This document shows, piece by piece, positions 57,001-57,997 of a DNA stretch of 64,000 nucleotides. The position numbers and the translations under genes were made by a program. The DNA comes from Pseudoips prasinana (Eukaryota; Arthropoda; Insecta; Lepidoptera; Nolidae). The notes beneath the pieces are model-generated. The model was not told where the DNA came from and ran no database searches. It worked only from the letters and a program-made list of their open reading frames with translations. Position 1 is the stretch's first letter, and each line of letters opens with the position of its first letter. Where the stretch lies: contig OX621264.1 of NCBI GenBank assembly GCA_951640165.1, forward strand, positions 2,361,001 through 2,425,000, written 5' to 3'.

Positions 57001-57997
57001 CTTGGTAGCTTAATTAGAGCTTGCAATGGACAGATAAATTACATTTACAAATATTTTTAATTTATAAAATTACTTTTATAGTTATTATATTTTTGTATTT
57101 ATATAACCCATTTCTATTTTTTTCTATTGTTATCTTGACATGTTTGTAATTAAATTTGACGTGTAATTTCATTTTTAATTTCATTTGATATGTTTGTAAT
57201 TTAATTTGGTATGTAGTTTAATTATATTGTATTTTTTTTCTATTGACATGCATAAGTGTATGTAATGTACCTAAGTGCAATAAATATTTTTGACTTTGAC
57301 TAAATTCAAAAAGTACTGCATGGATTTAGTTCAAATTTTGCATGAATATTACTAAGAGGTCAGGTCAACATATAGGCTACATATTATCACGCTATCACCT
57401 ACGGGCAGGAGCTGTGATAATTTAAAAAATATAATGCGGGTAAAACCGCAGGTCACAGCTAGTTCTACATAAGTTGTAACTAAACATCTAAATTTTTATT
57501 GTGTGATGTGCAATAAAGTGTCTATCTATCATGTCTTCATTTTATATGTACAATTTAAACTGAATAAAACCAAATCATCGCTTTGGTTTTTGCTTATTAT
57601 TTCACCCCCCAACTGGCCAAGTATTGTTAAATGGCAGATACTACAGTTTTTCTATTATATCTGGACTGGGAGCTGTGTAATGTAAGGGGACACACAGTGA
57701 GGAGACTGACGAGTGGTTCCCATACCGTGTGCCCTCTTATTTAGTCTGTCCCTCATGAGGAATGACCACGGCTATACTAAAAGATTGCAGTAAAAATAAC
57801 AAACTTATTGGTATAAACAATCACTAACCGCTGGAAATCTGTATATCTCCCAGATCCTTCCCTCCATTATCTTCGGCCCCCTCTTTGGCAGCGGCCGCAA
57901 GGGCCGCCAGCCGAGCTTTCTCCTGTTCCTCCAGCGACCCATAGTGGACCTGCTTGGGCTTTTTGACCACCAGAACAACATCGTCGTCGTCGGACAT
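11942..57997 (-). CDS. Prp4: U4/U6 small nuclear ribonucleoprotein Prp4 (PRPF4, U4/U6-60K), complete 13-exon gene
   Basis: Thirteen minus-strand exons join in frame to 1608 bases, 535 residues; human PRPF4 is a similar length. Residues 1-56 are an acidic start, then [15 protein letters not shown], typical of this family. Residues about 70-125 form the PRP4-like (SFM) domain with [16 protein letters not shown] and [16 protein letters not shown]. Residues about 220-535 form seven WD40 repeats, with [62 protein letters not shown] and DRTFKLWAP. In known spliceosomes Prp4 binds Prp3 and helps stabilise U4/U6 and the tri-snRNP in the nucleus. Every junction is GT-AG with matching phase and no frame damage, so the gene looks functional. 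The 46-kb span is unusual and is almost wholly mobile DNA in introns. Confidence 0.95.
12120..12379 (-). mobile_element. SINE-like element with (ATG)n tail, copy 1 (Prp4 intron 12)
   Basis: A 260-bp unit flanked by a 10-bp duplication, ataatactat, at 12110-12119 and 12380-12389. Read on the minus strand it ends in a gatgatgatgatg tail, the tail type of the RTE fragments here, suggesting RTE machinery moved it. A near-identical copy lies at 59308-59567. Confidence 0.8.
12386..12699 (+). mobile_element. Helitron, non-autonomous (Prp4 intron 12)
   Basis: Starts ctatacatataataaaatcg and ends with hairpin gcgggtaaaaccgc, ggggcacag, CTAG before a T. The body has the conserved ggtcgggtcaacatataggc block. 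No coding capacity. Same family as 25293-25605 and 27032-27349; probably the Lep1 type described in Lepidoptera (recalled, not searched). Confidence 0.8.
12729..13155 (+). pseudogene. Inverted decayed copy of Prp4 exon 4 and part of intron 4
   Basis: Matches, in opposite orientation, the region from about 41560 to 42253: the 3' two thirds of exon 4, its donor region and about 300 bp of intron 4. A deletion of about 7 bases in the Asp-Arg-Gly-Arg stretch shifts the frame, and stops follow. The last exon base is changed (ctgaa|gtgagt versus ctgag|gtgagt). It lacks the SINE present at 41697-41945 in the parent. It lies in intron 12 of Prp4 itself, antisense to the gene. Confidence 0.85.
13160..13366 (-). 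mobile_element. SINE-like element, family C
   Basis: Shares acgcccgcac(g/t)agggaat, gcagggtactttaYa-type blocks, catccagac and gtcacacaaata with 55340-55540, where a reversed B box (gattcaaacccgggac) is visible. The tRNA-like head is degraded here. Confidence 0.55.
13367..13606. repeat. Dispersed repeat 'cttgacttg..gtaagctgg..cgaatgcgtgacgaa'
   Basis: About 240 bp with gatatagttagtg-like, attactgtagg and ctctctttct blocks, ending tttacttcagtc. Related copies are at about 28130-28400 and 32080-32280. No frame is conserved between copies, so it is non-coding. Confidence 0.65.
13608..15932. mobile_element. Terminal-inverted-repeat element expanded by an internal minisatellite
   Basis: The 33-bp termini at 13608-13640 and 15900-15932 (agcatcttctacgcggttgc and its inverse) are nearly perfect inverted repeats. 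Almost everything between is a 51-bp tandem repeat. Relatives with the same end but no array lie at 51140-51245, and a diverged inverted-repeat relative spans 53270-54178, so this is an element family, not a simple satellite. Confidence 0.8.
13667..15890. repeat. 51-bp minisatellite, about 43 units (Prp4 intron 12)
   Basis: The unit starts cagtctagatggtcaccc, passes tgccatccatctagactg and ends aagttgtg; the spacing is exactly 51 bases from 13667 to 15809. Variants alternate ccc(c/t)ggtg and tg(c/g/t)ttgcc. Because 51 is divisible by 3 and the unit lacks stops, one plus-strand frame stays open for 742 codons; this is an artefact of periodicity and not evidence for a protein. Confidence 0.97.
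15975..16096 (-). CDS. Prp4: Prp4 exon 12 (residues 465-505)
   Basis: Acceptor tttcttcttacag. Encodes [19 protein letters not shown] and [13 protein letters not shown] repeat 6. Donor gtaata; phase 0. Confidence 0.93.
16097..18201. other. Prp4 intron 11: repeats only
   Basis: Contains an RTE C-terminal fragment on the plus strand at about 16340-16570 ([20 protein letters not shown]), a short dispersed repeat at about 17370-17500, a ttttgacattgacat micro-repeat at 17540-17600, and a SINE B at 17740-17999. Between 16570 and 17370 nothing is recognised. Confidence 0.7.
17740..17999 (+). mobile_element. tRNA-derived SINE, family B
   Basis: Head ctgttggcgtggttggaaaa with B box ggttcgattcccacc, body tgaacatgtctgtttgtcct, tail tcccaggatattattatt. 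Another near-complete copy is at 46250-46512 and reversed copies are at 61.4 and 63.5 kb. Confidence 0.85.
18202..18271 (-). CDS. Prp4: Prp4 exon 11 (residues 442-464)
   Basis: Acceptor caattttcag. Encodes [18 protein letters not shown], which completes WD repeat 5. Donor gtatgt; phase 1. At 70 bases it was found only by motif and phase. Confidence 0.9.
18453..19665 (+). repeat. Lepidopteran dispersed repeat split by a LINE insertion
   Basis: The left part (18453-18920) begins aaccggccaagtgcgagtcg. The right part (about 19604-19665) resumes at catctacttaccaaatttca. In intact copies these halves are contiguous (cacagaatacatctacttac), so the 680 bp between them are a later insertion. Confidence 0.8.
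18921..19603 (+). mobile_element. LINE C-terminal fragment (Jockey/R1-like group)
   Basis: A 139-codon frame (18961-19377) reads [36 protein letters not shown] and later [19 protein letters not shown], the usual end of LINE reverse transcriptases. An AATAA-rich tail follows. It is 5'-truncated, as is typical of target-primed insertion. The short duplication aatac flanks it. Confidence 0.8.
19796..24209 (-). repeat. 135-bp tandem array of Prp4 exon 10 plus splice sites, 33 units
   Basis: Each unit on the minus strand is a 94-bp exon piece (from cgtgatgttcctggagggg to gccgaccaccag) joined to a 41-bp intron piece that starts gtacggtatagc and ends tgtatgtactctcag. First to last donor spans 4320 bases, exactly 32 x 135, so there are no indels. 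Variants occur at a handful of sites: GTAC/GTAT donor, tctcag/tcgcag acceptor, and ctgg-to-ctga changes. Three units (near 20921, 22405 and 22945) turn a Trp codon into TGA in the Prp4 frame. The 41-bp piece looks like the start of intron 10 fused to the end of intron 9. Confidence 0.97.
24116..24257 (-). CDS. Prp4: Prp4 exon 10 (residues 394-441), parent of the mini-exon array
   Basis: Acceptor ccttgtgtactcgcag. Encodes [16 protein letters not shown] (end of WD repeat 4), then [17 protein letters not shown] and [10 protein letters not shown] (start of WD repeat 5). With the first donor, gtacgg at 24115, the exon is 142 bases and ends in phase 0, exactly matching exon 11. The last 94 bases of this exon are repeated 32 more times downstream in the direction of transcription, so donor choice is ambiguous from sequence alone. 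Confidence 0.88.
24280..24660 (-). mobile_element. RTE-like LINE C-terminal fragment and adjoining palindrome
   Basis: Read on the minus strand, about 24360-24545 encodes [19 protein letters not shown] and later [11 protein letters not shown], the C-terminal motifs of RTE-type LINEs. At 24630-24660 a perfect 14-bp stem (aggcccatagtgag) surrounds a 3-base loop. Confidence 0.7.
24690..25092 (+). mobile_element. Degenerate LINE reverse transcriptase fragment
   Basis: The plus strand encodes [23 protein letters not shown] with a stop where Asp/Thr follows, SYLTNRFQ and a broken IPQGSVLG block across shifted frames. These are RT motifs of a Jockey/CR1-type LINE with several frame lesions. Confidence 0.7.
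25293..25605 (+). mobile_element. Helitron, non-autonomous (Prp4 intron 9)
   Basis: Complete 313-bp copy: TC at the 5' end after A (tctatacatataataaaatc), 3' hairpin gcgggtaaaaccgc, ggggcacag, CTAG, then T. Confidence 0.85.
25837..26390. repeat. Local tandem duplication with a SINE A in one copy
   Basis: About 145 bp (cagtacaacgtaaactttta to gttttacaaataact) recurs at 26239-26390. The reversed SINE A at 25992-26238, with reversed B box ggattcgaacccaggacc, sits between the two copies. Confidence 0.8.
25992..26238 (-). mobile_element. tRNA-derived SINE, family A (reversed)
   Basis: Reversed copy of the family seen at 1108-1352; the tRNA-like head is at the right end (accaactaggctgcggtgac). 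Confidence 0.85.
26475..26559 (-). CDS. Prp4: Prp4 exon 9 (residues 366-393)
   Basis: Acceptor ttatttttgcag. Encodes [19 protein letters not shown] and DGSLAVTG, first part of WD repeat 4. Donor gtaagt; phase 2. Confidence 0.93.
26604..26943. mobile_element. Possible solo LTR
   Basis: A 340-bp segment begins TGTCACGTtcggg and ends cgggACGTGACA, i.e. TG..CA with a short perfect inverted end. It has no coding region and no internal element beside it. No flanking target duplication is visible (ttac versus ggat), which weakens the call. Confidence 0.45.
27032..27349 (+). mobile_element. Helitron, non-autonomous (Prp4 intron 8)
   Basis: Same family as 25293-25605. The 3' end gcgggtaataccgc, ggcgcacag, CTAG, T has one change in the loop. 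Confidence 0.82.
27350..28040. other. Prp4 intron 8 stretch without recognised feature
   Basis: AT-rich DNA with 'accgaaNcctctttt' and 'gaccga' words repeated loosely; no frame or repeat could be assigned. Confidence 0.5.
28041..28087. repeat. Perfect 20-bp palindrome
   Basis: taaaagttccccgtgcctca and its exact inverse are separated by 7 bases. It is not the end of any element I could delimit. Confidence 0.9.
28130..28400. repeat. Dispersed repeat 'gtaagctagagaatgcgtgacgag', copy 2
   Basis: Related to 13367-13606 and 32080-32280. This copy contains an extra inverted pair (tttttatcttcactaactta / agtgaagataaaaa). Confidence 0.65.
28420..28880 (+). mobile_element. LINE RNase H/C-terminal fragment (Jockey/R1-like)
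   Basis: 28526-28807 encodes [34 protein letters not shown] (Cys-rich tail) and [12 protein letters not shown], the end of the RNase H region common in this group. Frame lesions precede it. Confidence 0.75.
28961..29738 (+). mobile_element. Helitron-like element (third subfamily) split by an RTE insertion
   Basis: Starts TC(tatactaatgtgag) after A. The same body read through catagcctatgacactcc (reversed at 53686-53923) is interrupted at 29100 and resumes at 29638. The remaining 3' part runs to within a few bases of the Prp4 exon 8 donor; the CTAG end is lost. Confidence 0.75.
29101..29640 (+). mobile_element. RTE-like LINE C-terminal fragment with target duplication
   Basis: A 181-codon frame encodes [60 protein letters not shown] and KIVTNGNPL. 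It is inserted in a Helitron with atcataatttt duplicated on both sides (29090-29100 and 29638-29648). Related shorter pieces lie at 11.1, 16.4, 29.9 and 31.7 kb. Confidence 0.85.
29743..29873 (-). CDS. Prp4: Prp4 exon 8 (residues 322-365)
   Basis: Acceptor ctccttgcag. Encodes [19 protein letters not shown] and [17 protein letters not shown] repeat 3. Donor gtgagt; phase 1. A Helitron remnant abuts the donor side. Confidence 0.94.
30010..30606 (+). mobile_element. LINE C-terminal fragment with 3' UTR
   Basis: A frame from about 30170 to 30477 encodes [33 protein letters not shown] and [14 protein letters not shown], the end of R1/RTE-type ORF2 proteins. A divergent copy of the 130-bp repeat precedes it (30010-30140) and the 3' UTR leads straight into the array at 30607. 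Confidence 0.75.
30607..31725. repeat. 130-bp tandem repeat, about 8.6 units (Prp4 intron 7)
   Basis: Units begin at 30607, 30735, 30864, 30994, 31124, 31253, 31383, 31513 and 31642 with cataataataatattgaaac. Each contains gctgggtctt(t/c)tcagttgg, gcattggatccggtggtag and gcgcgactgtcgctatac. Middle units are nearly identical and edge units diverge, as expected from unequal exchange. Confidence 0.95.
31722..31835 (-). mobile_element. RTE-like LINE fragment beside Prp4 exon 7
   Basis: Reversed match to the 29.5-kb element (tacatgctcgccagttcagg, ttcactgtcattatattctt). It ends about 15 bases from the exon 7 donor. Confidence 0.7.
31851..31975 (-). CDS. Prp4: Prp4 exon 7 (residues 281-321)
   Basis: Acceptor tttatggtgcag. 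Encodes an acidic insert ([17 protein letters not shown]) inside WD repeat 2, then [15 protein letters not shown]. Donor gtaagt; phase 2. The insert is longer than in the vertebrate protein as I recall it. Confidence 0.92.
32080..32290. repeat. Dispersed repeat, copy 3
   Basis: Same family as 13367-13606: gtaagctggttagtgcg, ggaagttgagagggagatat, ctttctctctttctttcat. Confidence 0.65.
32294..32883 (-). repeat. Lepidopteran dispersed repeat, full-length
   Basis: tttttagggttccgtagcca at the left and gagtccgactcttacttggc at the right. It includes a C9-10 homopolymer near 32655. Confidence 0.85.
32890..33250. repeat. SINE-like repeats in Prp4 intron 6
   Basis: caagtgggtcacctgatggt and aagcgatcaccaccgcc, then gcgggtgcgttgccggcctt, is a widespread lepidopteran short repeat. 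It is followed by the 'cagaaggcctccgacatggc' repeat also found at 11.7 and 17.4 kb. Confidence 0.6.
33385..33514 (-). CDS. Prp4: Prp4 exon 6 (residues 237-280)
   Basis: Acceptor tttcttttcag. Encodes [20 protein letters not shown], then [14 protein letters not shown]. Donor gtagat; phase 0. Confidence 0.94.
33647..33914 (-). mobile_element. Helitron, non-autonomous, reversed (Prp4 intron 5)
   Basis: Left end agctgtgccccatcggattt is the reversed hairpin end and right end cgattttattatatgtatag is the reversed 5' end. It lacks about 50 internal bp relative to 25293-25605. Confidence 0.78.
33950..34190 (+). mobile_element. Degenerate LINE reverse transcriptase fragment
   Basis: [17 protein letters not shown] with stops soon after, then a trace of the QGTIMGPL block. 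A short decayed RT piece. Confidence 0.6.
34195..35105. repeat. SINE-like (ATG)n-tail family copy, split by a LINE fragment
   Basis: The left half (34195-34325: gccgaagtacgtccactgct to ttgtaggtattc) and right half (about 35020-35100: gaatattccctcgga to tgtcaccacacag) correspond to contiguous parts of the unit at 12120-12379. Between them lies a Jockey-like LINE C-terminus on the plus strand ([18 protein letters not shown], later [18 protein letters not shown] and a stop at 34795). Confidence 0.7.
35130..38390 (-). mobile_element. RTE-clade non-LTR retrotransposon, nearly intact (Prp4 intron 5)
   Basis: A single frame runs from 38162 to 35208, interrupted only by one TGA at 36561-36563. The N-terminal endonuclease starts with [15 protein letters not shown] and has [27 protein letters not shown] and DYIMI, with a DHQLL block. 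The reverse transcriptase has [27 protein letters not shown] and an intact YADD. The C-terminus has [14 protein letters not shown] and MRWTDQI. Length, about 985 codons, fits RTE. The sequence to 38390 is 5' UTR. Related to elements reported from butterflies as endonuclease-reverse transcriptases (recalled). Confidence 0.92.
38590..38975 (-). mobile_element. RTE-like LINE C-terminal fragment
   Basis: Across two frames the minus strand reads [37 protein letters not shown] and [12 protein letters not shown], the C-terminus of an RTE protein with a frame break. Confidence 0.7.
39195..39655 (-). mobile_element. LINE C-terminal fragment (CR1/Jockey-like)
   Basis: Two overlapping frames give [18 protein letters not shown], then [12 protein letters not shown] and [26 protein letters not shown], ending at a stop at 39206. 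One frameshift lies near 39510. Confidence 0.75.
39776..40345 (-). repeat. Lepidopteran dispersed repeat adjoining Prp4 exon 5
   Basis: tttttagggttccgtagcca at left and gtccgactcgcacttggccg at right. Its right end is about 20 bases from the exon 5 donor at 40366. Confidence 0.85.
40367..40543 (-). CDS. Prp4: Prp4 exon 5 (residues 178-236)
   Basis: Acceptor ttccggtccttag. Encodes [18 protein letters not shown], then [19 protein letters not shown], the start of the first WD repeat. Donor gtaagt; phase 2 with a split Trp codon. A lepidopteran dispersed repeat ends about 25 bases downstream of the donor. Confidence 0.93.
40544..41422. other. Prp4 intron 4 stretch with LINE 3' fragment
   Basis: At about 40868-40960 the plus strand reads [20 protein letters not shown], a LINE protein end like that at 56.9 kb. 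The remainder is AT-rich without a call. Confidence 0.55.
41423..41547. mobile_element. MITE with 46-bp terminal inverted repeats
   Basis: Arms 41423-41468 and 41502-41547 (gtacatacggctacatatca / tgatatgtagccgtgtgtac at the ends) match at 44 of 46 positions by eye. It lies exactly at the edge of the region duplicated to 12729-13155. Confidence 0.85.
41697..41945 (+). mobile_element. tRNA-derived SINE, family A (absent from the exon 4 copy)
   Basis: Full-length copy; the homologous position in the inverted copy at 13 kb has no SINE. Confidence 0.88.
42121..42279 (-). CDS. Prp4: Prp4 exon 4 (residues 125-177)
   Basis: Acceptor tttctattcag. Encodes a charged helix ([17 protein letters not shown]) followed by [20 protein letters not shown], strongly conserved in Prp4. 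Donor gtgagt; phase 2. A decayed inverted copy of this exon lies at 12729-13155. Confidence 0.94.
42764..43012 (+). mobile_element. tRNA-derived SINE, family A
   Basis: Full-length copy with A and B boxes, ending in a poly-A run of 15. Confidence 0.87.
43277..44163. mobile_element. Non-autonomous DNA transposon flanked by TTAA
   Basis: Ends cgcccggttcctatatt and, inverted, tgcccggttcctttatt are flanked by TTAA at 43273-43276 and 44164-44167. Subterminal DNA carries repeated 'ccgtaac/gttacgg' words. No transposase frame is recognised. TTAA suggests piggyBac-like transposition, but the TIR start is not typical and a TTA-target Harbinger-type element is also possible. Confidence 0.65.
44270..44350 (-). 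repeat. SINE family B fragment
   Basis: tctgatcccaaactaggcag reversed, only the 3' body. Confidence 0.6.
44463..44716 (-). mobile_element. tRNA-derived SINE, family A (reversed)
   Basis: Reversed complete copy; head at 44640-44716 (gggattcgaacccaggacca, caactaggctacggtgaccg). Confidence 0.86.
44923..45017 (-). CDS. Prp4: Prp4 exon 3 (residues 94-124)
   Basis: Acceptor gttatctcag. Encodes [18 protein letters not shown] and [13 protein letters not shown]. Donor gtgagt; ends in phase 2 with a split Tyr codon. This exon is too short to stand out by itself and was found by family motif. Confidence 0.92.
45156..45315 (+). repeat. DIRS left inverted terminal repeat
   Basis: gacgtccgaagtccattatg to tattgtgtcattgtt; mirrored at 49186-49345 with near-complete identity. 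Confidence 0.92.
45467..46200 (+). pseudogene. DIRS gag-like remnant
   Basis: Starts at ATG 45467 ([12 protein letters not shown], then stops). The clearest open part, 45841-46122, encodes [39 protein letters not shown] and [11 protein letters not shown]. This resembles the helical capsid-like region of DIRS gag proteins from recall; identity is inferred mainly from position. Confidence 0.65.
46250..46512 (+). mobile_element. tRNA-derived SINE, family B, nested in the DIRS element
   Basis: gctggcgtggttggcaaatg head, B box ggttcgattcccacc, ending ggatattattatta. It interrupts the gag-RT part of the DIRS. Confidence 0.87.
46529..47830 (+). pseudogene. DIRS reverse transcriptase edge and RNase H remnant
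   Basis: [19 protein letters not shown] is the N-terminal RT motif, but the catalytic core (YxDD) is deleted. [20 protein letters not shown] follows and recurs as [20 protein letters not shown] about 147 bases later, a local duplication. [20 protein letters not shown] is the conserved RNase H segment of DIRS elements. At least three frames are used, so no product can form. Confidence 0.8.
48080..48900 (+). pseudogene. DIRS tyrosine recombinase remnant
   Basis: 48102-48527 encodes [30 protein letters not shown] and [20 protein letters not shown], the box with the first catalytic arginine. A shifted frame then gives [19 protein letters not shown] and NFRKFYQ, the second half where His-x2-Arg and the Tyr should be. 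Frameshifts and stops show it is dead. Confidence 0.8.
49048..49145. repeat. DIRS internal complementary region
   Basis: tctcataatggacttcggac to cataatata is the inverse of 45138-45178; the next part, ttaccttccaataaaattt to gacgtccgaagtcca, is the inverse of 49330-49391. Confidence 0.9.
49186..49345 (-). repeat. DIRS right inverted terminal repeat
   Basis: aacaatgacacaatatggcg to ataatggacttcggacgtc, inverse of 45156-45315. Confidence 0.92.
49440..49835 (-). mobile_element. LINE C-terminal fragment (R1/RTE-like)
   Basis: The minus strand encodes [51 protein letters not shown] and [13 protein letters not shown]. It is homologous in layout to the fragment at 30.2-30.5 kb, with one small frame lesion near 49690. 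Confidence 0.75.
49843..51124 (+). mobile_element. mariner transposon, cecropia-type, near-complete
   Basis: Inverted termini ggtctttacctatgaaattg at 49843 and caatttcataggtaaagacc ending at 51124 are identical over at least 25 bases. TA lies on both sides. The 1282-bp length is standard for mariner. The interior carries one transposase frame with a single stop. Located in Prp4 intron 2. Confidence 0.93.
50030..51049 (+). pseudogene. mariner transposase with one internal stop
   Basis: From ATG 50030 ([19 protein letters not shown]) the frame has the HTH region ([15 protein letters not shown]), [11 protein letters not shown] with the first catalytic Asp, LLHDNARPH with the second and [13 protein letters not shown] with the third, i.e. 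D,D34D. It ends in GDYFD at 51049. About 339 codons match the usual mariner length. A TAA at 50714-50716, where relatives have Gln, is the only break. It resembles the SETMAR-type cecropia group from recall. Confidence 0.92.
51140..51245. repeat. Partial copy of the 13.6-15.9 kb inverted-repeat element
   Basis: ccatccatctagactgcaca, actgcagtcta and gggacgttggtttgcaacca, then gaagatgctta; one terminus and a single minisatellite-like unit. Confidence 0.75.
51330..51460 (-). mobile_element. RTE-like LINE 3' end with (ATG)n tail
   Basis: The minus strand reads [34 protein letters not shown] and a stop, then atatgatgatg. Confidence 0.75.
51774..51922. mobile_element. MITE (tacagacRccagcacatcaa family), copy 2
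   Basis: Left tgtacagacaccagcacatc and right gatatgctggcgtctgtacc are inverted; inner ctaccccattctgtc/gacagattggggtag also pair, giving arms of about 45 bp. Confidence 0.82.
52155..52210. repeat. Perfect 26-bp palindrome, 4-base loop
   Basis: ctaaagttttcattcatact plus atttgt, loop ttct, then the exact inverse. Confidence 0.95.
52676..53194. mobile_element. hAT-type MITE with 8-bp target duplication
   Basis: ggaagaac is duplicated at 52668-52675 and 53195-53202. Ends tagtgttgaaaatgact and, inverted, tagagatgtaaaatgact. Subterminal DNA is dense in (a/g)gtcat/atgac words, typical of transposase binding clusters. Non-coding. Confidence 0.82.
53270..54178. mobile_element. Inverted-repeat element related to the minisatellite element, with nested Helitron
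   Basis: Left aagcatgttctagacggatg, then caatccaacg, and right cgttggatttcatcagtcta, then gaacatgctt, are inverted. The right subterminal part has gcagtctagatggatggcaa, the same motif as the 51-bp unit at 13.7-15.9 kb. A Helitron (53686-53923) is nested inside. Confidence 0.7.
53686..53923 (-). mobile_element. Helitron-like element, third subfamily
   Basis: On the minus strand TC(tatactaatattataaag) follows an A and the element ends in gcgcgcaatgCTAG before a T. The same body is interrupted at 28961-29738. Confidence 0.78.
54265..54790. mobile_element. Inverted-repeat element with internal 98-bp duplication, next to Prp4 exon 2
   Basis: Left acaggctggctgatacttta and right, inverted, acaggctggtcaaggagttg share gatactttatgat(g/a)aggag and atcc..acccccatgtat. 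Inside, 'ccacccccatgtatttcccc ...ttcgaata' occurs twice in tandem (about 54308 and 54406). Confidence 0.7.
54795..54904 (-). CDS. Prp4: Prp4 exon 2 (residues 57-93)
   Basis: Acceptor gtttccag. Encodes EYMDLEEEM and [19 protein letters not shown], the conserved entry to the PRP4-like domain. Donor gtaaat; ends in phase 0. The donor lies about 10 bases from an inverted-repeat element. Confidence 0.93.
55045..55197. mobile_element. MITE (tacagacgtcagcacatcaa family), copy 3
   Basis: Arms cgccagcacatccacctacc..ctgtcaaattt and aaatttgacag..ggtagcttgatgtgctgacg pair. In Prp4 intron 1. Confidence 0.82.
55340..55545 (-). mobile_element. SINE-like element, family C
   Basis: Reversed tRNA-like head (gtgggattcaaacccgggac). 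Same family as 13160-13366. Confidence 0.6.
55546..56105. other. Prp4 intron 1 stretch, no feature
   Basis: AT-rich. An 83-codon frame at 55673 has no family resemblance and ordinary intronic composition. Confidence 0.5.
56106..56405 (-). mobile_element. LINE reverse transcriptase C-terminal fragment
   Basis: The minus strand reads [38 protein letters not shown] and RRMYLDQM, a typical CR1/Jockey-like thumb region, with stops on both sides. Confidence 0.75.
56600..57008 (+). mobile_element. LINE C-terminal fragment (CR1/Jockey-like)
   Basis: The plus strand reads [20 protein letters not shown], then frame 56706-57005 with [49 protein letters not shown] and [19 protein letters not shown], ending at a stop. 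Related in layout to 39195-39655. Confidence 0.82.
57304..57462 (+). mobile_element. Helitron 3' fragment (Prp4 intron 1)
   Basis: aaaaagtactgcatggattt to gcgggtaaaaccgcaggtca, cagCTAG, T; 5' half missing. Confidence 0.78.
57829..57997 (-). CDS. Prp4: Prp4 exon 1 (residues 1-56)
   Basis: The ATG at 57997 sits in a good context (caaaATGt). It encodes [15 protein letters not shown] and [10 protein letters not shown], then an alanine-rich stretch. Donor gttagt at 57828; ends in phase 1. Confidence 0.93.
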